Made by a program: the position numbers and the translations under genes | Shown: piece after piece, positions 17,543-25,291 of the stretch | How the letters are laid out: the number at the start of each line of letters is the position of its first letter | Numbering within the stretch: position 1 is the stretch's first letter | Notes under the pieces: model-generated | The model's database searches: none | Told to the model about the DNA's origin: nothing | The model's input: the letters and a program-made list of their open reading frames with translations, nothing else | DNA from: Paraburkholderia acidicola | GTDB taxonomy: Bacteria; Pseudomonadota; Gammaproteobacteria; Burkholderiales; Burkholderiaceae | Reading direction: 5' to 3' | DNA: 64,000 nucleotides | NCBI RefSeq assembly: GCF_002362315.1 | Contig: NZ_MTZV01000002.1 | Span: forward strand, 806,001-870,000

Positions 17543-18694
17543 TCACTCCCGGGGCAACGTGCCAAGCTTCTTGCAGATGATGCCGAGCATCACTTCGTCG
17601 GCTCCGCCACCAATCGAGAACAGGCGACTGTCGCGATAGGTACGCGAGATACTCGATTCCCACGCGAAACCCATGCCGCCCCAGAACTGCAAACAACTGT
17701 CGGTGACTTCCCTTGCGAGGCGCCCCGCTTTCAGTTTCGCCATCGATGCGAGCGCAGTCACATCGCCGCCTCCTACGTACAGTTCCGTCGCGCGATAAGT
17801 GAGCGCACGAAGCGCCTCGACCTCGGTCTTCAGTTCAGCCAGCCGATAGTGGACGACCTGGTTGTCCAGCACCGACCGACCGAAGATCTTGCGCTGCCGG
17901 GTATAGTCGACCGTTTCGTCGATCGCGCGATCGAGCACGAGCAGCGCGCCGGCGGCGCCGTACAACCGCTCTTCCTGGAACTGCAGCATCTGATAGGTGA
18001 AGCCCTTGCCTTCTTCGCCGATCAAATTGCGCCGCGGCACACGCACCTCGTCGAGGAAAATCTGCGCGGTGTCCGACGAGTGCATACCGATCTTGCGAAT
18101 CTTCTTCTCGATCTGCACGCCCTTCGATTTCAACGGCACGATAATCAGCGACTTGTTGCGATGCGCCGGATCATCCGATGTATTGGCGAGGCAGCACATC
18201 CAGTCGGCCTGGGTGCCGTTGGTGATCCAGAGTTTCGTGCCGCTGATCACGTAGTCGTCGCCGTCCTTGCGTGCGGTCGTCCGGATCGCGGCAACGTCGG
18301 AGCCCGCTCCCGGCTCCGAGACACCGATACACGCAACCTGCTCGCCAGCAATGGCGGGAACGAGAAATTCCTCGCGCAACGCATCGGATCCGAAGCGTGC
18401 GAGTGCGGGCGTGGCCATATTGGTTTGCACGCCGATGGCGAGCGGCACGCCACCCGCGTGGCAAACGCCCAGTGCCTCGGCAAACGCCGTTTCATAGCTG
18501 TAGTCGAGGGCAGCGCCGCCAAAGGCCTCGGGCTTGCTGAGGCCGAGCATGCCGAGCTTGCCGAGTTCGCGAAAAACTTCGTGCGCAGGAAAGATGCCCG
18601 CATCTTCCCACTCATCGACGTGCGGATTGACTTCCTGTTCGATGAATCGCTTGACGGTACGGACGACTTCTTCGTGTTCTTGAGTGAATAGCAT
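17543..18694 (-). CDS. atuD: Acyl-CoA dehydrogenase (AtuD-like, citronellyl-CoA dehydrogenase candidate)
   Basis: The 383-residue FAD-dependent acyl-CoA dehydrogenase has the three-domain layout: helical N-terminus, the beta domain with IGVSEPGAGSDVA and KLWITNGTQADWM, and the C-terminal helical domain with YTRQRKIFGRS and QFWGGMGFAWES. The segments GVQTNMATPALARFGSD and MLQFQEERLYGAAG agree with my recollection of AtuD rather than of isovaleryl-CoA dehydrogenase. It would convert citronellyl-CoA to cis-geranyl-CoA. It is 12 bases downstream of atuC. Assignment is by recall and context, not by search. Confidence 0.75.
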   Translation of the reverse strand: MLFTQEHEEVVRTVKRFIEQEVNPHVDEWEDAGIFPAHEVFRELGKLGMLGLSKPEAFGGAALDYSYETAFAEALGVCHAGGVPLAIGVQTNMATPALARFGSDALREEFLVPAIAGEQVACIGVSEPGAGSDVAAIRTTARKDGDDYVISGTKLWITNGTQADWMCCLANTSDDPAHRNKSLIIVPLKSKGVQIEKKIRKIGMHSSDTAQIFLDEVRVPRRNLIGEEGKGFTYQMLQFQEERLYGAAGALLVLDRAIDETVDYTRQRKIFGRSVLDNQVVHYRLAELKTEVEALRALTYRATELYVGGGDVTALASMAKLKAGRLAREVTDSCLQFWGGMGFAWESSISRTYRDSRLFSIGGGADEVMLGIICKKLGTLPRE

Positions 18695-18706
18695 GATGTC
18701 TCCGGA

Positions 18707-20323
18707 TCAGGGTCGGGCGACGCCGAACGTGAGGGGGTAAACAGTCTTGTTGCGACCGTCGCGGCATACCGACAGCGTCATCGCAATCACCCTGCGCGTG
18801 TCGCGCGGATCGATGACGCCATCGTCGAGCATGCGGCCCGAGGTATAAAACGCATGAGTCTGGCGCTCGAAGTTCGCAACGATCTTCTGACGTAACGCTT
18901 CGATGCGCTCGGTGTCGGGTTCGAGACCTTTCGCGCGCGCCGCGCCCTCCATCACGATCGACATGGTCAGCGCGGCTTGCTCCGCACCCATCACTGCGGT
19001 GCGCGCGTTAGGCCACGAGAAAAGAAACGACGGGTTGAAGCCCCGTCCGCACATGCCGAAGTTGCCCGCGCCGAACGCGGAGCCGCACAGTATGGTGATC
19101 TGCGGCACGGTTGCGTTCGAGACCGCCTGAATCATCTTCGAGCCGTGCTTGATCATGCCGGCGCGCTCGGAATCCTTGCCGACGATAAAGCCGGTGGTGT
19201 TCTGCAGATAGACGATCGGAATGTCGCTCTGGCAGCAACTCTGGATAAAGTGCGTCGCCTTGGTTGCGCCCGCCGGATCGAGTGGTCCGTTGTTCGTGAT
19301 GATGCCGACCGGCATGCCGTGAATGCGCGCATGCGCACAGACCGTCGCGGGTCCGTAGAGTGGCTGGAACTCAAGCAGGTCGGATGCATCGACGATGCGC
19401 GCGATCACCTCGCGCATGTCCGCAGGTTTCTTGCCGTCGCGCGACATGATGCCGAGCAGTTCACTGGCGTCGAGCGTGGGCTCGGGGCCGACCGGCAATG
19501 CGGTCTCGCGTGCGTTCCAGCCGAGCTTGTCGACGAGTTCGCGCAGGATGCGGATGCCGTCGGCATCATCGTCCGCGAGGTATTCGGCGAGCCCCGAGAC
19601 GCTCGCGTGCAGCATGGCGCCGCCGAGTTCTTCGTCAGTGGCGATCTCGCCTGTGGCGGCTTTCAGTAACGGCGGACCCGCGAGAAATGCCTTCGCCCGG
19701 TCACGCACCATCACGACATAGTCCGACAGACCCGGCATGTAGGCGCCGCCCGCAGTCGACGATCCGTGCACCAGTGTGAGCACCGGAATGCCCGCTGCGG
19801 ACAGCTTCGCGAGCTGATAGAAATTGGTGCCGCCGTTGACGAATTCCTCGACGCGATATTGCATCAGGTTCGCGCCCGCCGACTCGACGAGATGGACGAA
19901 CGGCAGGCGGTTATCGAGTGCGATCTTCTGCAGGCGTTGAAACTTTTCGAGCCCCATCGGCTGCAGCGCGCCGGCATCGATACCGGAATCGGCGACCACG
20001 ATCATGCAGCGGGTGCCGCTCACGTAGCCGATGCCAGCGATCATGCCCGCGCCCGGGACAGACTTCTCCGGATCGCTTTCGCCGACGAGATAACCTGCGA
20101 GCGCGGCAAGTTCGAGAAAGGGCAAACCGGCATCGACGAGTAACGCGAGGCGTTCGCGCGGCAACAACTGGCCGCGCTTCGCGAACCGCGGGCGCGCCTT
20201 CGCCGATTCCTGCGCGGCACGTGCCTGCAACGTATGCAATTGGGCAATCAGCGCGGTCGTGTGCTCCGTGTTGTCCCGGACCACGGCGCTGGCTGTATTG
20301 AGGCGAGACTGGAAAACGGGCAT
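18707..20323 (-). CDS. atuC: Geranyl-CoA carboxylase-type carboxyltransferase beta subunit (AtuC-like)
   Basis: The 538-residue carboxyltransferase has both crotonase-like halves (GSSTAGGAYMPGLSDYVV; GSAFGAGNFGMCGR). Methylcrotonyl-CoA carboxylase has HFGRIFFNQ at the acyl pocket, where the Phe limits chain length. This protein has NGGTNFYQL (163-171), putting Gly164 at the Phe position. That Phe-to-Gly change is known to separate geranyl-CoA carboxylases from methylcrotonyl-CoA carboxylases. With the biotin subunit it would carboxylate cis-geranyl-CoA. It starts two bases after the upstream SDR stop. Confidence 0.8.
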   Translation of the reverse strand: MPVFQSRLNTASAVVRDNTEHTTALIAQLHTLQARAAQESAKARPRFAKRGQLLPRERLALLVDAGLPFLELAALAGYLVGESDPEKSVPGAGMIAGIGYVSGTRCMIVVADSGIDAGALQPMGLEKFQRLQKIALDNRLPFVHLVESAGANLMQYRVEEFVNGGTNFYQLAKLSAAGIPVLTLVHGSSTAGGAYMPGLSDYVVMVRDRAKAFLAGPPLLKAATGEIATDEELGGAMLHASVSGLAEYLADDDADGIRILRELVDKLGWNARETALPVGPEPTLDASELLGIMSRDGKKPADMREVIARIVDASDLLEFQPLYGPATVCAHARIHGMPVGIITNNGPLDPAGATKATHFIQSCCQSDIPIVYLQNTTGFIVGKDSERAGMIKHGSKMIQAVSNATVPQITILCGSAFGAGNFGMCGRGFNPSFLFSWPNARTAVMGAEQAALTMSIVMEGAARAKGLEPDTERIEALRQKIVANFERQTHAFYTSGRMLDDGVIDPRDTRRVIAMTLSVCRDGRNKTVYPLTFGVARP

Positions 20324-20324
20324 G

Positions 20325-21185
20325 TCAGCTCTTGAAGATGTCTGGCGTGGTGGCGCGGTGGAAACCGTCGAACGCGCCGGTGGGTTCGGCGGGTGTCAGT
20401 GCGTAGTGGCGCCGCGCATTGGGTGCGCCGCCATCGACACGCAAACAGGTCCCGTTGATAAACGAAGCGCCGTCCGACAACAGGAATGCAATCGCAGCGG
20501 ACACTTCAGCTTCGTTGCCGATGCGACCGAGCGGCACATGCTTCGGCAGACTCCGGATCAGTGGCTTCATGACGTCGGGGTACGTGTCCATACCGCTAGA
20601 TGCGATCCAGCCCGGCGCCACGGCGTTCACTCTGATCCCGGCCCATTCCGCAGCAGCGGTTTCGGTGAAATTGAGCATGCCGGCACGCGCGGCGCCGCTA
20701 TGCGCCATGCCGGGCATGCCTTGCCACATGTCAGCGATGATGTTGACGATGGCGCCCGACTTGCGTGGCTTCATCGATTGCGTATAGCACTCGCGCGCAA
20801 CGAGGAAGCCACCCAGCAGGTTGGTGTTCAGCACCGCCTGCCAGCCTTTCGAGGTGATGTGCTCGAGCGGAGCTGGGTACTGTCCTCCGGCGTTGTTGAC
20901 GAGCAGGTCGATGCGGCCGTAACGCTCGACGGTTTGCGCGACCGCGAGCCGGACCTGCTCTTCGTCGCGAATATCGCAAACGACGGCATCCGCGCGACCA
21001 CCATCGTCGTGGATCTCACCGACGACATGCTGCAACTTGTCTGCATTGCGCCCAAGCAATACAACAGTTGCACCGAGCGACGCGAGTTCATGCGCACAGC
21101 AGCGGCCAATACCACTGCCGCCTCCTGTGACGAGGGCGATCCGGTCGTCGAAGCTACCGGCGCGGAGCGATGAGCGATAAGGCAT
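20325..21185 (-). CDS. SDR-family enoyl-CoA reductase-like protein lacking the YxxxK pair
   Basis: The 286-residue Rossmann protein has TGGGSGIG and NNAGG cofactor motifs. The usual catalytic YxxxK (YSASKAG) is replaced by HSGAARAG, so the Tyr is His and the Lys is Arg. This pattern occurs in 2,4-dienoyl-CoA and peroxisomal trans-2-enoyl-CoA reductases, so it probably reduces a conjugated double bond rather than a ketone or alcohol. The gap to the preceding SDR is four bases and to atuC one base. The start is the ATG at 21185; the longer frame lies inside the upstream gene. Confidence 0.8.
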   Translation of the reverse strand: MPYRSSLRAGSFDDRIALVTGGGSGIGRCCAHELASLGATVVLLGRNADKLQHVVGEIHDDGGRADAVVCDIRDEEQVRLAVAQTVERYGRIDLLVNNAGGQYPAPLEHITSKGWQAVLNTNLLGGFLVARECYTQSMKPRKSGAIVNIIADMWQGMPGMAHSGAARAGMLNFTETAAAEWAGIRVNAVAPGWIASSGMDTYPDVMKPLIRSLPKHVPLGRIGNEAEVSAAIAFLLSDGASFINGTCLRVDGGAPNARRHYALTPAEPTGAFDGFHRATTPDIFKS

Positions 21186-21189
21186 GAGG

Positions 21190-22026
21190 TCAGTCGTCCA
21201 GAAACAGGTCGTTAGGAAACGATTTCGTGCCTGGCACGATCGCGTATTTAGAAAAGTCGGTGATACCGGCATCGGCGAGGACCTGTTCGTCGATATAGAA
21301 GTTGCCGGTGTGGGCGCGCGCATCGAGCGACAGAATCTGCGCGGCCGCGTCGGCCATGATGGCCGGCGACCGGCAGATCTCTGGCGGAACACCTGGGATC
21401 ATTTGCAGCGCCGCGGTCTGGATCACGGTACGGGGCCATAGCGCATTGACCGCAATGCCTTCGGATCTGAACTCTTCAGCGTGCCCGAGCACGCACAGGC
21501 TCATGCCGTATTTCGCCATCGTGTAGGCGACATGCGGTGCAAACCACTTTGCGTTCATGTTGAGCGGCGGAGACAGGGTCAGCACGTGCGGATTGCCGTT
21601 GCGCTGCGCCGAATGCCTGAGGTACGGAAGTGCGGCTTGCGTGCAGGCATAGGTGCCGCGCACGTTGACGCCGAACATCAAGTCGAAGCGCTTCATCGGC
21701 GTGTCCGGCGTGCGGGTCAGGCCGATCGCGCTCGCGTTGTTGATCAGCACATCGATGCCACCGAAACGCTGCGCCGCCTGCTCCATCGCGGCCGCGATCT
21801 GCGTTTCGTCGCGGATATCGACCTGGAGCGGTAGACACGCGCCGCCCGCCGCCTCGATTTCAGCTGCGGCGCTGTAAATGGTACCGGGCAGCTTGGGGTT
21901 GGCCTCGGCCGTCTTGGCTGCGATCACGACGTTCGCGCCCTGGCTCGCGGCCTTCTTTCCTATCTCCAGCCCGATGCCGCGTGAGCCGCCGGTGATGAAG
22001 ACCGTCTTGCCTTGCAAGGTTGTCAT
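21190..22026 (-). CDS. SDR family oxidoreductase (HSDL2/AtuG-like)
   Basis: The 278-residue SDR has TGGSRGIGLEIG for NADP, AAKTAEANPKLPGTI, which is characteristic of the HSDL2-like branch, NNASAIG, and the catalytic YTMAKYG (YxxxK intact). This branch is found in acyclic-terpene and related clusters. It heads the operon behind the divergent control region and could oxidise a terpene alcohol or a 3-hydroxyacyl-CoA. The substrate is not determined. Confidence 0.78.
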   Translation of the reverse strand: MTTLQGKTVFITGGSRGIGLEIGKKAASQGANVVIAAKTAEANPKLPGTIYSAAAEIEAAGGACLPLQVDIRDETQIAAAMEQAAQRFGGIDVLINNASAIGLTRTPDTPMKRFDLMFGVNVRGTYACTQAALPYLRHSAQRNGNPHVLTLSPPLNMNAKWFAPHVAYTMAKYGMSLCVLGHAEEFRSEGIAVNALWPRTVIQTAALQMIPGVPPEICRSPAIMADAAAQILSLDARAHTGNFYIDEQVLADAGITDFSKYAIVPGTKSFPNDLFLDD

Positions 22027-22087
22027 GGGAGTGTCCCGGATGTTGTTGTGTGAGTCTGTAGACGCATCCTAGCGCCGCTAATTTATT

Positions 22088-22109
22088 AAATCAATCATTT
22101 GATTGATTT
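22088..22109. promoter_or_regulatory. Perfect 10-bp inverted repeat in the divergent Atu control region
   Basis: AAATCAATCA (22088-22097) and TGATTGATTT (22100-22109) form a perfect dyad with two bases between. It lies in the 146-bp gap between the SDR-headed operon and the divergent acyl-CoA dehydrogenase. The likely ligand is the TetR regulator encoded at 23470. Read with a 4-bp spacer it also contains AAATCAA-N4-TTGATTG (22088-22105), close to the lipase promoter dyad. Confidence 0.75.
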
Positions 22110-22172
22110 ACCTGAGACACACATCTAGAATTCGCATCAGTCAGGCTCACGGATATCACCCAGGAGACGCAG

Positions 22173-23345
22173 ATGCCCGCCACACACGCGAATTCCGCGT
22201 ACTACACCCCCGAACATATCGAGTTGCAGGACACCGTTCGCCGCTTTGTTGCAAAGGAGATCTCGCCGTTCGTCAACGACTGGGACGAAGCCGGCGAGTT
22301 TCCCCGCGAGCTTTATCGCAAAGCCGCGGACATCGGCCTGCTCGGGCTTGGCTTTCCCGACGCTTACGGCGGTATAGAAGACGTCAACGCGTTTCACCGG
22401 TTGCTCTGTACCGTCGAACTCGCCCGCTGCGGCTCGGGAGGCGTCGTAAGCTCGCTGATGTCGCACACGATTGGCGCGCCACCGATCGCGCACGCAGGCA
22501 GCGACGAGTTGAAATCTCGCGTGCTGCCGGGGATCCTGGCCGGCGAAAAGATTTCCGCGCTCGCGATTACCGAACCGGGCGGCGGATCGGACGTCGCTGC
22601 TCTGCGCACGAGCGCCATCCGCGATGGCGATCACTACATCGTGAGCGGCGAGAAAGTGTTCATCACGTCCGGCATGCGGGCGGACTACTACACGGTTGCA
22701 GTACGCACAGACCCGGAAGCGCGCGGAGCCAAAGGTCTGTCGCTGCTGGTGGTAGAAGGAGACACACCAGGGCTGTCGAAGACGCTGCTCAAAAAGATGG
22801 GCTGGTGGGCGTCCGATACCGCGCATCTGCACTTCGATCGGTGCCGCGTTCCCGTCGCGAACCTGATCGGTCAGGAAGGCAGCGGTTTTCCGTTGATCAT
22901 GCAGAACTTCAATCTCGAGCGATTCAGCATTGCCGCATCCGCGCTCGGCTTTTCAGAAGTCTGCTATGAAGACGCGCTCGAATGGGCACGGCAGCGCAAG
23001 ACGTTTGGCCAGCGCGTGGCCGATCACCAGGTCATTCGCCACAAGCTGGTCGACATGGCGACACGTATCGAGGCAACGCGAGCCTGGCTCGAACAATGCG
23101 CGTGGCAGATGGACCATACGGACAAGCGGGATCCCGCGCTGATCTCCACGATCTGCATGCTGAAGAACTTCGCGACGCAGACCATGCAGTTCTGCGCCGA
23201 TACGGCGGTGCAGATTCTCGGCGGTATGGGATACATGCGTGGCACGCGGCCGGAGCGTATCTATCGGGAGGTGAAAGTGAACATGATCGGCGGCGGCACC
23301 GAGGAGATCATGAAAGATCTGGTCGCACGGCAGCTCGAATTTTGA
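22173..23345 (+). CDS. Acyl-CoA dehydrogenase, divergent from the Atu-like operon
   Basis: The 390-residue acyl-CoA dehydrogenase carries LAITEPGGGSDVAALRT, KVFITSGMRADYYTV, WARQRKTFGQRVADHQ and QILGGMGYMRGTRPERIYRE. VNMIGGGTEEIMKDL holds the usual C-terminal catalytic-region Glu-Glu pair. It is distinct from the AtuD-like enzyme and could act on the shortened intermediates of the same pathway. It probably shares the dyad-controlled promoter region with the minus-strand operon, and the TetR gene follows 124 bases downstream. Confidence 0.85.
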   Translation: MPATHANSAYYTPEHIELQDTVRRFVAKEISPFVNDWDEAGEFPRELYRKAADIGLLGLGFPDAYGGIEDVNAFHRLLCTVELARCGSGGVVSSLMSHTIGAPPIAHAGSDELKSRVLPGILAGEKISALAITEPGGGSDVAALRTSAIRDGDHYIVSGEKVFITSGMRADYYTVAVRTDPEARGAKGLSLLVVEGDTPGLSKTLLKKMGWWASDTAHLHFDRCRVPVANLIGQEGSGFPLIMQNFNLERFSIAASALGFSEVCYEDALEWARQRKTFGQRVADHQVIRHKLVDMATRIEATRAWLEQCAWQMDHTDKRDPALISTICMLKNFATQTMQFCADTAVQILGGMGYMRGTRPERIYREVKVNMIGGGTEEIMKDLVARQLEF

Positions 23346-23469
23346 CCGGGGCAACGCAGGCTGCCTCCGGGGTTGCATCCCTGTTCAGGTGCGGGAAAGT
23401 CATCGATAATGTGCCGATCGATGGCCGGCCGTTACGGCCCTCGCCTGAACGGGACACCGAATTGACTGT

Positions 23470-24150
23470 ATGAGCGCCATTCCTCTAGTTCCACGCAAAC
23501 GCGGACGTCCGCTCAAGGGCGAAAGCGCGTCGTTGCGCGACGACCTGATTCTCACCTCCGCTAAACTGTTCCGCACCCAGGGGTATGAACGGACGACTGT
23601 CCGCGATATCGCAGCCGCGGTGGGCATTCAGGCGGGCAGCTGGTTCTATCACTTCAAGACCAAGCAGGACATTCTCGTCGCCGTGATGGAACAGGGTATG
23701 GCGAACTCTCTTGCGCGCATCGAGGCGCTCGACGTCGACAACCTGCCCGCTCGCGAGGCCTTTCATGCGTTGGTTCGCACGCATCTGAAGACAATGGTTT
23801 CGCCGGATCACGATTTCATTCCCGTCTTGCTCTATGAATGGGGTTCACTCGATGAAGACCGGAAGGTCACCGTTCTGAAATTGAAAGAGCGGTATGAAAC
23901 CGTATGGGATGGCGTGATCGCCCGCCTGCATGAATCGGGAGAATGGATTGCGCCTACGCAGATCGATCGGCTGATGACATTCGGCGCATTGAACTGGGCG
24001 GTGCAATGGTACAGACCAAACGGGCCGCTCAATCTGGACGAACTGACCGACAATGCGGTGCAGTTTTTGTTGAGGAGTGAGGCGGCGCCGGCTTCAGTCA
24101 CCGTTTCGGCACCTGTAGCAAAGCGGTCGCGCAAGACAAAGACCGGTTGA
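23470..24150 (+). CDS. TetR family regulator, candidate repressor of the Atu-like operon
   Basis: The 226-residue protein has an N-terminal basic arm (KRGRPLKGE), then a TetR helix-turn-helix at about residues 25-70 (GYERTTVRDIAAAVGIQAGSWFYHFKTK). The C-terminal ligand domain is helical, and a basic tail (KRSRKTKTG) ends it. Its place next to the divergent acyl-CoA dehydrogenase suggests that it binds the dyad at 22088-22109 and responds to an acyl-CoA or terpenoid. It plays the position of AtuR, but orthology is not proven. Confidence 0.8.
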   Translation: MSAIPLVPRKRGRPLKGESASLRDDLILTSAKLFRTQGYERTTVRDIAAAVGIQAGSWFYHFKTKQDILVAVMEQGMANSLARIEALDVDNLPAREAFHALVRTHLKTMVSPDHDFIPVLLYEWGSLDEDRKVTVLKLKERYETVWDGVIARLHESGEWIAPTQIDRLMTFGALNWAVQWYRPNGPLNLDELTDNAVQFLLRSEAAPASVTVSAPVAKRSRKTKTG

Positions 24151-24303
24151 AGCCGACACGGTGTTGAGCGGCTTGACGTTCTGGCCGAGCGTGGCCCGCG
24201 CAGTTGGGGGTATGAAAATCAGAACAATCTTCCCCACTACCCTGGTCGCTCGCCGAGATCAGATGCAGAAGTGATTCCCCGGTAGCAGACCTTCGCGGAT
24301 ATC

Positions 24304-24337
24304 TTGCACCCATTCACTCTGTGGTATAGAGTACTCT
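24304..24337 (+). promoter_or_regulatory. Promoter with AGAGTACTCT palindrome
   Basis: TTGCAC (24304-24309) and TAGAGT (24327-24332) are 17 bp apart, a sigma70-like promoter 25 bases before the next ATG. The -10 is overlapped by the perfect 10-bp palindrome AGAGTACTCT (24328-24337), a likely operator for the winged-helix protein encoded in the same operon. Confidence 0.5.
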
Positions 24338-24361
24338 GAAATCAACCCTACTCCCATTGCC

Positions 24362-24913
24362 ATGTCACTCTCCTCCGAACAAGCCGCTCAGGCTTTACGT
24401 GAAGTTGAAGCGGTTGGCCAACACAGCGGCCAGCTCTATCGATATCAACGGATAGCGCCGATGTTGATGCTGTGGGGCGTGATCTGGCTGATCGGTTTTG
24501 GTCTGACTGACATTACGCCCGCGCATGCCAACTTCATCTGGATCGCGCTGGACGTCATAGGTGTGTCTGGATGCATCTACCTGGGCCAACGAGGTAAGCA
24601 CGAAGGTCGGGCCGGAACGAGCTGGCGCTGGCTGGCCTCGATACTCAGTATTTTCGCGTTCTATATCCTCGCGCTCGTTATTTTTCAGCCAGCCACGGGC
24701 ATGCAGTCGGCGGCATTCATCGCGCTGATCGTCTCGCTGTTTTATGTACTGGGCGGCTTTTGGCTTGGCGCTCGATTCGCCATCGCCGGCGCTTTGCTGG
24801 CCGCGCTGACGCTCATTGGTTATTTCATGCTGGCCGCGCATTTTGCCCTGTGGATGGCCGTGGCCGGTGGCGGCGCACTGATGCTGGCTGGCTTGTGGCT
24901 GCGGAGAGCATGA
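24362..24913 (+). CDS. Integral membrane protein, unknown function
   Basis: The 183-residue protein has a short polar N-terminus (SSEQAAQALREVEA) and about five to six hydrophobic helices, one pair ending at the C-terminus GLWLRRA. No transporter or enzyme motif is visible. Its stop directly abuts the ATG of the winged-helix regulator gene, so both are co-translated. Pairs of this kind are common in proteobacteria, but the role is not known. Confidence 0.65.
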   Translation: MSLSSEQAAQALREVEAVGQHSGQLYRYQRIAPMLMLWGVIWLIGFGLTDITPAHANFIWIALDVIGVSGCIYLGQRGKHEGRAGTSWRWLASILSIFAFYILALVIFQPATGMQSAAFIALIVSLFYVLGGFWLGARFAIAGALLAALTLIGYFMLAAHFALWMAVAGGGALMLAGLWLRRA

Positions 24914-25210
24914 ATGGATCAGCTGGACGACGTCATTCACCAGCCGGTGCGGCTCAAGATCATGGCCGCACTCAACGCACTGCCCAGCCGCGAGTCGATC
25001 GATTTTGTTCGACTGCGTGCGATCGTCGAAGCAACCGAAGGTAATCTCGGCGCTCATCTCGCGACGTTAGAGAAATCCGGTTACATCGAGATGGAGAAGG
25101 GTTTCGTTGGCAAGAAACCGCGAACCAGTATCGCGATGACGCCGTCGGGACGTCGCGCGTTTGATCGTTACGTCAGTCATCTGCGTGGCATTCTTGACGG
25201 TGCGACTTGA
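24914..25210 (+). CDS. Winged-helix transcriptional regulator
   Basis: The 98-residue protein is a single winged helix of the HTH_34/ArsR-MarR-like type: HQPVRLKIMAALNALPS, recognition part LRAIVEATEGNLGAHLATLEKSG, then the wing FVGKKPRTSIAMT. There is no sensor domain. It probably represses its own operon through the AGAGTACTCT site. It is coupled to the upstream membrane protein, which may control its activity. Confidence 0.8.
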   Translation: MDQLDDVIHQPVRLKIMAALNALPSRESIDFVRLRAIVEATEGNLGAHLATLEKSGYIEMEKGFVGKKPRTSIAMTPSGRRAFDRYVSHLRGILDGAT

Positions 25211-25211
25211 A

Positions 25212-25252
25212 GTGCTGCGCTCTTGCAGCGGATCGTTGCAAGAGCGCAGCAC
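25212..25252 (+). terminator. Hairpin after the winged-helix operon
   Basis: Sixteen bases (25212-25227) pair perfectly with 25237-25252 around a 9-base loop. Only a short T-rich tail follows (TTATTT at 25256 on). It lies between convergent genes and may serve both. Confidence 0.7.
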
Positions 25253-25291
25253 CGTTATTTCTACGTCGTTTGATGGCGCCTTGCGAAACCA

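Noticed and set aside
11231..22026. Leucine/isovalerate (Liu) pathway
   Set aside because: The carboxylase beta subunit has Gly at the pocket position that is Phe in methylcrotonyl-CoA carboxylases, there is no HMG-CoA lyase, and the gene order fits Atu better.
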